DNA of 64,000 nucleotides, taken from the NCBI RefSeq assembly GCF_030704535.1, contig NC_081809.1, positions 575,501 through 639,500 on the forward strand, written 5' to 3'. A program made the position numbers and the translations under genes. Below, piece by piece: positions 10,950-25,900 of this stretch. A model generated the notes under the pieces. The model saw only the letters and a program-made list of their open reading frames with translations, was not told the DNA's origin and did no database searches. Source of the stretch: Vitis vinifera (taxonomy: Eukaryota > Streptophyta > Magnoliopsida > Vitales > Vitaceae). Position 1 is the first letter of the stretch, and each line of letters opens with the position of its first letter.

Positions 10950-13900
10950 ATGGGCCCATCGAATATCCGAGATTTATTAACAACCTTTAGCCCTTCTTTG
11001 GACTTCTTTGCTATCAGTTCTGGAGATGGACGAATTAAGGTACTTGAAACTTGGTTGTTGAAGAGGCTAGGAATTAAGAATGGAGATGAAGGAATCTGAG
11101 GCATTTGAACTTATTTTCATACTGTCAGTCTCCAAGAGTGATAATAGATAATTTAATGTTTTGTTTTTCACTTGTTTAACAATAATTTTGTAGGTTTTGG
11201 TCTGTTTCTTTTTACTAAATTTGATATACTTTTGGATCTTTAATGATCAGTGCTAGAATTGTTTTGTCTTTGTTTATTGTTTGAACCCTCTTCCGGTTGG
11301 TAAGCTATTTCTGAAAATCTATATTAGTTTTTAATGTATATATGAATGTTTAAGTATATTGATAGGGATATTTGTTGAAAGAGGAAACAGGTTGTTACCT
11401 GTGGTTTGTTTAGTGGTTCATGTAGATTATAATTTTACTTTTTTCTCTGTTCAGATTTGGGATACTTTGAAGGGTCAGGTTCAGACTGAATTTGCAGACA
11501 TCATATCAACAGACACAACTAATTTATACAGCAAACCTGAAAGAGGGCACCTTTCAGTTGATTATACTTGCTTGAAGTGGTTGTCTCTGGACAGCAAGGT
11601 CCTTGTTTAGTTGTTTTAATTAAAATTTAATTGAAGAATTGCTTTGCCATTACATTTTTGGATTGGTAACCTATATCTTTATTTTGTCATCTGTTAATGA
11701 TTGGCAGAAAAAAAGGAAGCTTCGATGTTCATTATTAGTGCTAGGAACAGGCAGCGGTGATGTTTTAGCACTTGATGTATCTGCTGGTGAGTTGAAGTGG
11801 AGAATTGGTGACTGCCATCCTGGGTGAGTTCCTTGCTAACAGCTTTCTTTCTTTTCATTATTTTTAAATGTAAAGGTACATTTTTTGTAAGTTGCTAGAG
11901 TTTTCTTTCAGTTAGTTAACTTGAGTTTGGATGCGGTATTTATCCCTCTTATAGCTTCCTGAAGGGCTTGATTCCCAGACCTGACTGTTGGAGCAATATT
12001 TTTTTTTGAACAGAGGCAAACAATTGTATTAAAAGAGAAAAACATGAGAAGGATGATAAGTCCTCCCCATGATGTACAAACCTAACCAAAAACTGAGTAA
12101 ACCTCTACTAAACAAGGAAGACTATACAAAAAGGACAAAAGGCTTATACACATATGACAAACCTAGAACTTGTAGACCCAACCCTAGGGTGTTCAAATCG
12201 ACAGCCAACTAAGTTGAATTACACTCAAAGGATACGGTTTAAAAATGTCTGTACAATAAGCCCAAAAGGAAACATAGAACTGAAGCGAATCCCACATAAT
12301 CTCCGGCGTCCTCAAAGTACCCTTGAAAATCCTAGCATTCCTCTCTCTCCTCACAATCCACAACAAGGAGAGACATGCTATCCTCCAAAGAGTCCTGTCT
12401 TTGATAGAATTTCTAAAACACTTGAAGGAAATCATCATCATATTGTAAATATTGCCTAGTTGAACCCAATCCATCCTAGCCTAAGAAAAAAAATCCTATG
12501 CCATGAATAAAAACCAATCCTACTGTGGAGCAATATTCAAACTTTCTTTCATTCTAACATATCTTGACACAAATTTCCTAGACAATTTCATGCTTCATAC
12601 TTAATTAACCCTTGATTCCTTCTAATTAATGCAATATAGCAAGTATTATTAGGAGGCTTGGTTAGTAGGAAGTTTGGGGAGGAAGAAGGAGGGTGGTGTA
12701 CTAGGGATGTGAGGGAAGGGTTTAGTGTGGGATTTTGAAAGGAAATCAAGAAGGAAGAGTCTCTTTTGCAAAACAAAGTTGTATTTTTTGTGGGGGATGG
12801 TAGAAGAGTGAAATTTTGGAAAGACAAATGGTGCAAGAACATTGCTCTTTGTGATTCTTTATCCTCTTTGTATGCCTTAACAACTTCTAAAGAGGCTTGG
12901 TTAGTGGAGTTGTGGGACTCAACGAGCGTGGAAGGGGGTTGGACTGTTGGAGTCCTAGGTTCTCTAGGCCTTTCAATGATTGGGAAGTGGAGGAGGTGGG
13001 GAAGTTACTAGTGACAATACAAAGAAGGTGGCTTAATCCTAATTTGGAAGATAGGGTGCTGTGGAAAGAGACTAAGGACGAGATTTTTTTTTGTAAAATC
13101 TCTTTATAGTGCTCTAGATTCAAGAAGTGCTATTCAGTTTTCAAAGAACATCATTTGGAGCCCTTGTGTTCCTACTAAAGTGGTTTTTTTTGCTTGGGAA
13201 GCCTCTTGGGGTAAGGTGTTAACTTTGGATCAACTTAAAAAGAGGGGGTGGACTTTAGCTAATAGATGCTTCCTTTGTTGTGCGGAAGAAAAGTTTATTG
13301 ATCATATTCTAATTCATTGCACCAAGGCAAGAATTTTATGGGAGTTATTGTTTGCTCTTTTTGGAGTGATGTGGGTGCTTCCTTATTTGGTTAGAGATAC
13401 CCTTCTTGGTTGACATGGTATCAACATGGGCAAGAAGCGTAGTAAGGTGCGGATGACAGCCCCCTTATGTCTTTTTTGGGTGGTTTGGAAGGAAAGAAAT
13501 ATAATTGCTTTTGAAAATGAGGAGCTTTCAATTCATAGGATGAAAAATTCTTTTGTATGTAATTTTTGGTTTTGGACTAAGTTGATTATAGATGAAGGAC
13601 CTCTTCCTTTAATCAACCTTTTTGATTGGTTGGGTTCTAGATGAGGACTGGTAATATTTTGTATCTCCTCTTCTTTTTGTTTTTGCTTTTTGGCGCCTCT
13701 TGTATGCCCCTGTATGCTTTGGGTCAACCTTAAGGCGCCCTTTCTTCTAATATATATATATTTTTTGTGTTTACTTATAAAAAAAAAAAATAGCAAGTAT
13801 TATTAGGACCAAAGGATGAACCTTGTTTTTCAAAACTTTTTTGTTCTTCTAATATCTATAATCTCATTTATTTATCTGCAATTTGAATTGCATCAAATTC

Positions 13901-16900
13901 CTTCTTATGATTGATTCTTAAATTAGATACAGTGATGTGATATACTAATGCACATTTTCTGTCTAAAGTACATAGAAGACATGGTAGAAAATGAGGAATT
14001 GAGTTAAGCCATTACTATTCAATTCAAATTATATTGCTGTGACCGGATGGTGAGACCAAAAAAGTTTATTGTGTTTTAGGTGATGGAATGCCATTTGTAG
14101 CATGCTGGTCTCTCTCTCTCGCTCTCTCTCTCACTCTGAGAATTTAATGGACAAACTCTATTAATTAAATGGATGATGCGGGCTGAATATTCATAATGTT
14201 AAAACACAGCATTTACACTTGGAATGCCTGATCAACCGGATTTGCTTCTACAATGTGCAGGGGTGTTAGTGCTATTTCATGTTCTACTGATGGTTCATGC
14301 ATTTATGCTGCTGGAGCTGATGGGATGATTTCCAAAATCGATTCCAGTGCAGGAAACCTATTGGGGAAGTTTAGAGCTTCTACAAAGGCAATATCATCTA
14401 TGTCTGTTTCGTCAGGTCTTTGCCCTTAGCTTTTGAGTTGCTGTTGCTTTATTTTATGTAGAAGCAAACACATTATTCGATGGTAAATTAGTGTTTGATT
14501 GTCAACTGAATTAAATATTTTATGAAGAATGTCACTGATAAAAAAAAAAAAAAAATTTTATGAAGAATGTCATGTGGAATGATGGAGCTCATGTCTTGAA
14601 GATGGCTCTATGGTTACTATTAAATGAATACACAAAATGGACAATTTACTAATATTACAAGAATAAAGCATTAAAAGCCACTGGGAAGACAGGAAATTGT
14701 CTATGCTGGAAACCAGAATGCAAGATTTTTCAGTATGCTGATTACTCTTCTTTTTATGATAATGCCACTTGGATGGGAATTTGTCCACCTCAGATGGAAA
14801 GGTATTGGCGACTGCAGCTGCTCAATTAAAGATCCTCAATTCTTCTGATCACAAGAAGATACAGAAGTTTTCTGGTCATCCTGTGAGTCCTATTCAGTTT
14901 TTATATTTCTTATCAAGTTTACTCCTATTTCATCTCATTCAAAACAATCAACCTGATGTGTGGAGTAAACTGGTTATCTTTTTTATTTTCTGTTCATAGT
15001 TGAGTAAATTATCTCTTCACTCATTAACAGGGAGCTGTTCGCTGTATGATCTTTACTGATGATGGGGAGTACATCCTATCATCTGCTATTGGTGAGAGAT
15101 ATATTGCAGTTTGGAGAATTGATGGTAGCAAAAAACAGTCAGCCAGCTGTGTTCTTGCAATGGAGCACCCTGCTGTCTTCCTAGATAGCAGGTGCATTGA
15201 CAATGGGGATACAGATAAGTCAGGCTTATATGTCTTGGCTATTTCTGAAATTGGTGTTTGTTATTTTTGGTATGCAAAGAATATGGAGGACTTACGTAAT
15301 ACAAAGCCCACAAAAGTTTCAGTATCTCTTGAAGACAACTTCTCTAAGAATCACAAGGGTTCATTGCCTACAATATTTGCTGCGAAATTACAAGGTGTTG
15401 TCAAACCTGCATCAGGTGATGTATTTGTTGCCTATGGTTCACTAGTAAAGCCGTCATTTCAGAAAGTCATAGTGCATTCTGGCACAGACATCAAGATAAA
15501 CATCTCCCAGGATGGTATCCTTCTACCAATGGACCAGTCTCATAAATCTAAGAAAGGGCTTGGTGTGAAAGATGGAGGTAAGGCTTGATCAAAATTTTTA
15601 CTATTGACTCTGTTTTAATTAGTTGAACACTACAGTATGGATCCTAATGTCTTAGAAACCTGTACAAAAGTTTTGGAAATTCATATTTTATTTACAATGA
15701 AGTTTTTCTTTCATAGAATAAACTAGGTTTTATACAAAAATGATTTGCTTCTGATCAAACTTGATACACCTGGATGGTAGTGGTCTCTTGCTGCCCATTT
15801 CTTTGACCATTTTCCTTATCTTTTATGGTTCCATAAAAATATCAAAGATGGGTGAAAAAGGGCAATCTTAATCTTTGGCATGGAGATTCTTTAGGTGGGA
15901 GCCATCAACTCCTGTGAAATCTTCTTATTTTTAGTATTTGTTTGATTTTTTTTTTTTTGATAAGTAAGCAGATATTAGATTAAAAAGGCAAAAAGCCACA
16001 CAGCATACAGGACGTATACAAAGCAGCCAAACCCAAAAACCAGAAGAAGCCCACAACCACACCTACCCTCAAGTGGACGCTAGCCACTCTAGAAAACCTA
16101 AGAGTGAAGAGGACTCCTCTCCAATATACACCCTAGCCCAACTCCACAGATTACATACAAAAGAATTTTTGAGTTTCTGTATAGATAAGAATCCCCCCCT
16201 AAAAGCTAATCTATTCTTTTCCTTCCAAACCGTCCAAAAAATACACAACGGGATGGAAATCCAAGTCTTTTTCCTTTTTTTCCCCACAAAAGAACCCCTC
16301 CAACTGAAAAGCATATCTTTAATCGTTTATGGAAACACCCACTGAATGCCAAACAAGACTAGGACAATCTCCCAAAGAACCCGGATCACTGTACAATGTA
16401 GAAGAATGTGATTTACAGTTTCTTCTTCACACCCACACAAAAAACATCGGTTAGGGAGCTGCCACCCCCTTATTTTGAAGCCTATCCAGGGTTAGAACCT
16501 TCCCCCACGTGACCTCCCAAGCAAAAAACACAACTTTAGTTGGGACCTTGTCCACCCAAATGCACTTTTTCGGAAATACAATATCATTTGAATCAACAAG
16601 CAGATTGTAAGCCTCCTTAACCCTAAAAATGCCACTTCCCCCACCTTTCCAGAAAACCGAATCCTCCTCTGAAGAAATTTTGTAGTCCCTTAGCATAGAC
16701 AGCAAATTACCTACCAAATCCACCTCCCAATCATTAAAGTCTCTAGAGAAACTGATGTTCCAACTTCCTTGGCCAAAATTAGGGTCCCAAACTTCATTAA
16801 CCGTTGCATTCCTATGAGCTGCCAATTCGAATAAAAGGGGGAAAATTTGAGACAGCGCTGCATTGCCGCACCAATGGTCAGTCCAGAACCTAACTTTGGT

Positions 16901-19900
16901 CCCTTTACCCACCTTGAACTCTATGTTATCCCAACACCAATCAGCCTCCTTCAGAATCTCCTTCCAAACTCCCACTCCAAACGTCCCACGAGCCTCATTA
17001 GTCCTCCAACCAAGGCCCTCTTGACCAAACTTCTCCATAATCACCTTCTTCCAAAGCTTATCCTTTTCAAAGGCAAACCTCCATAACCATTTTCCCAGCA
17101 AAACCTTATTCAAAAGGGCAATCCTCCTAATGCCAAGACCCCCCTTCTCCTTTTGAGCACACACCACCTCCCAATTAATTAAGTGAACTTTCCTTTCCAA
17201 GCTTCCCCCTCCCCAAAGGAAGTCTCTTTGTAGCTTTTCGAGCCTTCTTGCCACCATCTTGGGCATTCGAAAGAGGGACAATTGGTAAATTGGCATGCTG
17301 GCCAGTGTGCTCTTAATGAGGGTAACCCTCCCGTCTTTGGAAATATATTGCCTTTTCCACAAGGCTAATCTTCTCCTCATTTTCTCCTCCACCCCATCCC
17401 ACATCGAGGAAGCCTTGTGGGAAGCCCTTAACGGCAGCCCCAAATACACATTGGGCAAATACCCCACCCTACAACCTAGCTCCACGGCCATCTCCTCAAT
17501 CTCTTCCACCTCGCCAACTGGAATTAACTCACTTTTGGCTAAATTTATCCTTAACCCAGACGCAGCCTCGAACCAAGCCAGAATCCAGCTTAGAAAAGTC
17601 ATGTTTTCTTTCCTTGCTTCACAAAAAATAATTGTGTCATCCGCAAAAAGCAAATGAGAGACATTTAACTCCATCCTGCTCCTCCCCCAAAATCTGCAGC
17701 CTGAAAAGAAACCCCCGACAGCAGCCCTTCTTAAAAGTGCACTAAGCACTTCCATACCCAAGACAAAAAGGTAAGGAGAAAGGGGGTCTCCCTGACGCAA
17801 CCCCTTGGTGCTTGAAAAGAAGCCTGTTGGCACTCCATTAACAAGAACAGAGAATTTGGCAGTTGAAATGCACCACCAGATCCACTCCATCCACCTAGAC
17901 CCAAAGCCCAATTTACACAGAATCTTCATAAGAAAATCCCAATTTATGCTGTCATAGGCTTTTTCAATGTCCAGTTTACAAATCAACCCTTTCTCCTTGC
18001 GTTTTTGCCAAGTATCAATCACCTCGTTAGCTATAAGCGAAGCGTCCAATATTTGTCTCCCCTTCACAAACGCATTTTGGTCCAAGGAAACCACCCTTCC
18101 TAGGACCTTCTTCAGCCTATTTGCCAACACCTTAGCCAAAAGCTTGTACAATCCCCCTAATAGGCTGATCGGCCTAAAGTCACCCAAATCCTCGGCGCCT
18201 CCTTTCTTTGGAATAAGAACCAGAAACGTTGTATTCAAGCTCTTTGCAAAAGATCTTTGGTCATAAAATTCCTTGAATAACTCCAGGATCTCCTCCTTCA
18301 CAAAGTCCCAGCATTCTTGCCAAAAAGCTACTGTAAACCCATCCGGGCCTGGGGCTTTGTCCCCATCCATATCCATCAAGGCAGAATGTATTTCATCTTC
18401 AGAGAAAGGTAACTCCAAATTTCCAGCTTCTTGACTACTTAAATGACTTAGATGCAACCCCTCTATGTCAGCTTTCCAGCCTGACTCTTCTGAGAGAAGC
18501 TGCTGAAAGGCATTGACAATCCCCTCCTTCACCTCCTGCTCCTCCGACAGCCATACCCCATTAATCTTGATTCTGTCCAATGTATTATTTCTTTGGTGTG
18601 CGTTTGCCATTCGATGGAAGTAGCCTGTGTTCTTATCCCCTTCCTTTAACCAAAGTTCCCTGGACAGTTGCCTCCAATGGAGTTCTTCCAGCAACACCCA
18701 CTTCTGATAGGTTTCCTTGGCTTCTTTCTTTAGCTCTGTCTCCCTCTCTGAAAGGATCCTCTCATTTTCCACCCCATCCCAGTGCTCTACTTGATGGAGA
18801 GCTAAGTTTTTGTTAACTTCCAACCGACCAAATACATCCCTATTCCACACTTTGATCTTCTTCTTCAACTCCTTCAACTTTGAGGCCAGTCTGAAGCTGG
18901 CATTCCCTCTCACCACAGTCTCCTGCCACCACCCCCGAAGCAAGTTCTTAAACCCAACAACTTTAAGCCACATATTTTCGAACCTAAACGGGGAGGGACC
19001 CCTCCTAAGACCTCCGCACTCCAGCAAAATGGGAAAGTGGTCTGAAGTGGGTCTTGGCAGCCTGCTCTGAATCACCCCACTGAAATGATCAAGCCAATTC
19101 TGGGTCACCAAGAATCTGTCGAGCCTAGCCCACGACTGACTCTCCCTACCCCCATTCCAAGTACACCTCCCCCCTTGCAAAGGAAGGTCAATCAGCTCAA
19201 GCTCGTCCACCATCTGGGCGAATCTTCTCATCGCCCCAGTAATCCTTCCTTGCCTGCTTCTTTCCCCTTGAAAGAGGGTAATATTGAAGTCCCCCCCTAA
19301 GCACCAAGGAACATCCCAAAGACCTCTAATCGCTCCTAGCTCCTCCCACAAACAATCCCTTTCCTCTCTAGAGAAAGGTCCATACACTCCTGTGAACATC
19401 CAAATTAGACCATCTTCTACATTCCTGACTCTACAGGAAATTGAGAATTGGCCCACCTCCACATCGAGCACATCCAACGTCCTTTTATCCCAACATACCA
19501 AAATCCCTCCTGCAGAGCCTGAAACTTCTAAGGCCCCCCAACCTAGGAACCTACCCATACCCAAGCTTCTCATCACACCCTCCGACATAGCTTGAATTTT
19601 TGTTTCTTGGAGGCAGAACACATCCACCCGCTGGCTTCTAATCAGGGCCTTAATCACCTTCCTTTTGGAACTATCATTAGCTCCACGGACATTCCAACTC
19701 AATAGTCTTAACTTCATAGGACTTCTAAGATTTGACACCCTCTTCCTTGCCTACCACCAATCTGTCTTTTCCCTCCTTCGTAGTTGATAGAACACTCTAG
19801 TCTTCTTAACTCCCTCTCAAATTTAGATTTTTCCAACAAAGATTTACTATGGATTCTTTCCCTTCTCTTTCTAATTTTAACCAGAAAGTCCATGATATCC

Positions 19901-22900
19901 TTCTCCAGTCCCTCTGTGGAGAACCCCAAGAAATTGCTGAACCTAGCCAAATCACTCTCCTCCCAACTGGCCTCCTCCCAATCTCTACCTTCTTGAGGCT
20001 TAGATTGATCTGGTCTCAATTCCGCTCTGCTTACTTCACTGCAACCGTTGTTTGCCTCCACCAGCTCCCACTGAGTAACGGTTTTACCCTCCGTGAAGCC
20101 CGAAGCATTGAGCATACATAACGGCGTTTCCCCCTGGACGGTCTCACACACGGTCCCAGAATAGTCGTAATACTCCCTTTCAGGAGTCCGACCATGAAAA
20201 AAAGAGAAAGGGGAAGAGAATCCAGAGACTAATGCTCCTTTAAGATTAAAAGCATTCCCATACCTCGAAGCTTCCTCAATTAGGGCAAGATCAGTCTTTG
20301 ATTTCTCCACAACTTGGATTTCTATTTCAAATTGCTTTCTTAAGCCATCCTTCTCCCAGAAAATGGAAGACTCTGATTTTGGCCATCCCAAGCAGTTTGG
20401 ATCTAGTCTCTTTGAAGAAGTGGCCTCTCCCACTTGGGCTTTGCCCACTGGCACTGAATGGGGCTGAACCCTTACCAGCCCAGGCTCCTCATTTAATCCA
20501 TTATCCTTGGTCTGCCCAGAATCCTTCCTTGTGCACAGCCCATTAAGACACGGCCCAAAAGAACCAAAAGCTAAATCCACTTCTAGACTAGGGAGAGGGA
20601 CCTCAACTGGGCCCTTCTTGGGGGAGCCACCCAGCAATGGCCTGCCTCCACGGGTCCGGCCCAACACCCCATCATGGCTCCGAATAGAGCCCATAGGACG
20701 CCCTGACCCATACGTCTGACTCTGCATCCCATCTGCAGACTGAATCATGACCTCGAGCCTCGTGTCGTTACCCTCCTCCACCACGCGCTTCCCCGCGCGT
20801 GTATCTGCCTCACCCCCAATGTCGACATCTACCACAGCTCTCTTCCCGCTTTTTTCAGTCGGAAAAATCCTCAGAAGCGGTCTGACTTCCCACCACAGGG
20901 TTAGCACATAGCACCTCTCATCAACCCAAATTTCCACCGCATTAGGAAGCTCGTCACCGTTTACCTTCACCAGTATCCGGGCCCACTGCAACTCCTCCAG
21001 CTTCTCCGTTTGCGTGTCGACTGCCAAGAATCCCCCACATTCCTCCCCTACTCTTCTCAGAATGTCCCAGTCCCATAACGAGACCGGTAACCCCACTATC
21101 CTCACCCAAGCCTCGCTTCTAGCTTCCCCTTCCATCACACACCCCGTTTCGGGGCTCCATTTTTCCACGCGTAAGAAAGTCCCCCCAACCGACATTTTCC
21201 CAGAGTTGATTTTGATGCATACAATTAGATCATTTGATTGTTTAATTTTTATTTTATTTTATTTTTTGTCTTTTATAATGTTTCATCCATGTGTCCTCAG
21301 GAATGGTTTTTCTCAGTGTTCTCCAAGTCTTCTCTTTACAATTTTGGCTTGATTTGATGTTTATGGTTTGTTAGTCTGAAAGTTTTCGTATTTTTTTTTG
21401 AAATATCAAATAGTTGTTGTATGGATGGTAAAAAGAAATGGAAATTTTTACATTTATCCCTATAGTCCCATGTGAAAATTTTTAATTTTTGTTCTACATT
21501 TTATATGGATCACTAAATACTTGTTTAATTATTTGACAGTTACTGCTTTAGACCGTGCAAATGCTGAAGAAGCCTTGCTTCCAATCCCCAAGATTTTTGA
21601 TTTTCATGAAAAAAATAAAAGATATCAAAACTCAAATATTGACCCCGATGAGATAATGGCTGATGATTTGATGAATGTCAGGAGTCAAAATAAGGCTGTG
21701 GAAAGCAAAGGTACGCTTAACTTTCTTCCAGAGCAGTTTCCTAATTTTAGCTACACAACTCTTATGTAATTTGTTGGTAGAGTCACTGAATTATTGGTTG
21801 CTTTCACTGGGGCAATCTCCATTTTATTGGGGGCCTACAATGGTTCCTTGACCATTAATATTTTCTTCAAGATGGTTTGTTGAGCCTGATCATCCTGAAG
21901 GATGTCTATAAGAATGGTTACATAAATCAAATGGTTTTGATGGAAATTTGGTTTTAGATCTCTCCTCACACTAAAAGCAATGACATGTTCTTGTGGTACT
22001 TTGGTCTATCCCGTATTTCCTTTTGCATATGCTTGGAGACACAATATAGACTCTACTGCCATTTGGTAGAGGAAAGGAAAATTCAAGAAACACTAATGGA
22101 AGTTGGAACTAGGAAGCTGGATTTTGACCTCAAGATGGAGGAAGAAGCAGAGAGGAGGTAAAATTAAATGAACTGAATGTGGTTGGCAGAATTTTGAATT
22201 TAAATCCTACCTCATGTTTAAGGCTCATATTCATGAAATAAAGTTGCCTTCCTGTGGTTATTTGCTCTACTCAACAAGAGAGCAAGTTACCCATTGAAAA
22301 GTTGGATTTTCAGTTCACCATTAACAATATTTATTGACAAGAGGATGAGGATGGCAATGGGCTTGGATTTTGATGTAAGAATATGCCATCTTTAATAAAT
22401 ATGATCATAAATCCTGTTTTGTGTTTGGTAATTGATGTTTTATGGGTTTGTTCCACTGCTTTTGTTGATGGAAGCAGTGTGGACTTTTATGTCTTCAGAA
22501 GGGTTGTGTGTTGAGTTAATATCCTGAATTTTGTGCAATCTAATGAATTTCCTTGAGCTGTCTGGAGTTGTTGGTGGCATTGTAAATATCTTGATATCTT
22601 AATATTTGGTGTATATCTCAATGTTAGACTCTTGTTTAAGTTGAGCAAATTCTTGACAAACTCAGATGTGCACAAATCAACAATAAACTTCTCTTTCAGA
22701 ATTTCCCTTCCTGTTAAAACTACTTGAATTGTGACTTCAACTTTTGGTATAGTGGAAAAGGTTCTCAAAGTATATGGTCATAATATTTTTGTACTTAACT
22801 ACTCCTGTTAGGGAGTTACCCTTCAGGGATTTTGCTTCTTCCTGGTCCAATTTTTTTTGTTATGTTAGTACATGCAGATGGCTTGGAATCAGTTGAAGCT

Positions 22901-25900
22901 TCCAATGAAACTTCTTGTTTGGAGGAGCAGCTGAGATCATTAGGGTTGCTTGATAACAAAGATGATCTTACATCCAATTCAATGCTTAATTCTAGAAAAT
23001 TTAAGGGTATCAGTCTTGAAGAAAATATGCCTCCAAAGAAGGTGTGTTTCTTTGCGGAAATAGAAAAGAGATTGCTAGTGGTGTATTTTTGGTTTCATGT
23101 GTTTGTTTTTTCTATTTCAGTTTGTCTTATGACTCTTTCTCTATATATCTTCTCCATCAGATGAGGGCAGCTGTTTCGTCTATAATACCTGGCGATGCAT
23201 ATGAGTTGTTGAAAGTCTTGGTGACTATGTGGCAATCAAGGTATGTGCCTCTATTCTTGCAACATATGCCCTTTTTTGTTTTCTTTATCTAGGGATCCCT
23301 AAGTTTATAATTTGAATTCCCATATAATGTGGCAATCATCTATTTCTTTTCTTTTCTTTTTCTTTTTATTTAGGTAAGTTGATTTTTTTTCCATATTCAA
23401 CTGATAGTGTATGATGCACCGGGTGATGTCTGAGCATGAATATAAGCAAAGTTGTTGACTTATAAAAACTATTATTCTTTTACACAAAAATAAAATATTT
23501 TTTTTTTTGATAGATAAACACAGAAAAATTATATTAAAAAGAGGGAAGCAAGAAGGGAACCCAAAGCATACAGGAAGTATACACGAGAGGCCCCAAAAAC
23601 AAAAAGCACAAGGAAGCATACACTCACCAACCCTCAATTAGAGCCCAACCAATCTACAAAATTAATTAAGGAGTGGGGCTCTCCATCTAAACAAGACTTA
23701 GTCCAAGAGGAAAGATTACAAACGAAGGAGGTTTTCAATCTTTGGATCGACAAAGCCTCATTGTCAAAAGCTATCCTATTTATTTCTTTCCACATCGTCC
23801 AAAATAAACAAAGGGGGGCTGCCCGCCAAATCTTCCCACGCTTCTTGTCTACAAAGGAAACGGACCAGCCAAGGAGAGTGTCTTTAACTGTGAGCTGAAG
23901 AACCCAATTAACCCTAAACATCGTAAACATAAGATTCCACAACACCTTCGCCTTGGGGCAATGAATAAGGATGTGGTTAATAGTCTCCTCATCATCACAA
24001 CATAAGAAGCATCTGTTTGCTAGAGACCAGCCCCTCCTTTTGAGATGATCTTGGGTTAGGACCTTCCCCTAAGAAGCTTCCCAAGCAAAAAAACCCACCT
24101 TAGTAGGCATGCAAGGGCTCCATATGATTCTCCACGGAAACGGGACTGCACCACCAGAATCCAGAGTATTGTAAAGGGATTTTACAGAGAAACTCCCATT
24201 CTTAGAAGCATTCCACACCACTTTATCCTCCATCCCAACATTGAGCCTCTTTCCTTGAAGGACCGAAAGGAGACTCGCCACCACCTCCAGCTCCCAGTCA
24301 TTAAAAGACCTAGAGAAACAAGGATTCCATCCCCCTGCATCCCCCATATAATCCCAACAATCCTCTACCCACGCATCTTGGGAAACCGCAAAGGCAAACA
24401 GAGAAGGAAAAGCCTCACATAGGGGAGTGTTTCCACACCAAATGTCCTTCCAAAATTTCACCCTTCTACCATCCCCTACAGTGAAGGAAGCGTTTTTAAA
24501 CAACAAAACGCCTTCCTTTCTAATTTCCTTCCACAACCCCACCCCATAGCCTTCCCTAACCTCACAAGAGATCCACCCTCCTTCTTCCCCATACTTCGAG
24601 CTGATAACAAGTTTCCAAAAGAATCTCTTTCAGCCGCAAAGCGCCAGCTCCATTTACACAACAGGGCCCTATTGAGGATAGAAAAATTTCTGATCCCCAA
24701 TCCACCCTTCATTTTTTGAGAGCGCACCACATCCCAATTTACAAGGTGAGGCCTCTTCTCCAACGCACCCCCTCCCCAAAGGAAATCCCTTTGGATTTTC
24801 TCAAGCCTCAATCTTACAACTCTTGGGATACGCATCAAGGACATAAGATAAATCGGCATGCTAGCCAAAGTGCTCCGAATGAGAGTGAGTCTCCCCCCCT
24901 TAGAAATAAACTGCCTCTTCCATAGAGCGAGTCTCTTCCTCATCCTTTCTTCCACACCATCCCACACAACCACTGATTTGTGAGGAGCACCTAGAGGCAG
25001 CCCCAAGTAAGTGGAAGGAAGAGACCCCACTTTGCAGCCCAATTTAGAAGCCAAGACCTCAGCATTCTCAACACTTCCCACCGGCAGAATTTCACTCTTT
25101 TCCAAGTTAATATTCAGACCAGAAATGGCTTCAAACCACATTAAAAGCCAGCTTAGAACAACCATTTGGTCTTGGGAGTCCTTGCAAAAGACCAGCGTAT
25201 CATCCGCAAATAATAAATGAGATACTTGAATCCCATTTCCACCCCTTCCCCTTAGTCTGCAGCCGGAAAGGAAGCCCCCCCTAATCGCTTTGTTAATGAG
25301 GCAACTTAAGGCCTCCATTCCTAAGACAAACAAGTAGGGGGAAATGGGGTCCCCTTGCCTTAACCCTCGAGTGCTTTGGAAGAAACCCGCTGGTGACCCG
25401 TTAATCAGAACTGAGAAAGAGGCAGTGGAGATGCACCACTTGATCCAGCCGGCCCACTTCTCCCCAAAGCCCATTTTTTGCATCACTAACATCAGAAAAT
25501 CCCAGTTAATATGGTCATAAGCCTTCTCTAGGTCCAGCTTGCATAACACACCAGCTTCATCCCCTTTCAGCATCGAGTCTATGGCCTCGTTAGCAATTAA
25601 CGCTGCGTCAAGGATTTGCCTTCCTTCAACAAAGGCATTTTGGGCCGAAGACACCACCTTACTCACTACTTTCTTCAGCCTATTGGCTAGAACCTTGGCG
25701 AGAATCTTGTACAGACCACCCACCAAGCTGATGGGTCTATAGTCACGTAAATCCTCAGCCCCACCTTTCTTGGGGACTAAAACCAGAAACGTGGAGTTGA
25801 GACTTCTAACGAATTTTCCCCTCTCAAAAAAATCCTTAAAGAAGCCCATAATTTCGTCTTTGACAAAATCCCAACAAAACTGCCAGAAGGCAATGGGAAA

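Larger units (their letters stand above)
15950..21205 (-). mobile_element. Nearly intact L1 LINE (5.3 kb) in intron 7, antisense to host
   Basis: From its 5' end (right) it holds ORF1 lacking its N-terminal part, a complete endonuclease-reverse transcriptase ORF2 core, a 3' UTR and a poly-A tail (T-run near 15950). Comparison with the LINE at 23500-29573 shows that about the first 260 codons of ORF1 are missing, the usual 5' truncation of target-primed reverse transcription. A short possible target duplication, TTGATTTT, lies at 15942-15949 and 21206-21213; it overlaps the T-run and is uncertain. Few lesions are visible, so the insertion looks younger than the one in intron 10. Confidence 0.92.

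Noticed and set aside
10832-11104. Minus-strand 90-codon ORF
   Set aside because: Antisense to the first coding exon of the UTP5-like gene, which has correct splice sites and homology on the plus strand.
16847-20719. Series of plus-strand ORFs of 70-120 codons
   Set aside because: All are antisense shadows of the LINE ORF1/ORF2 on the minus strand.
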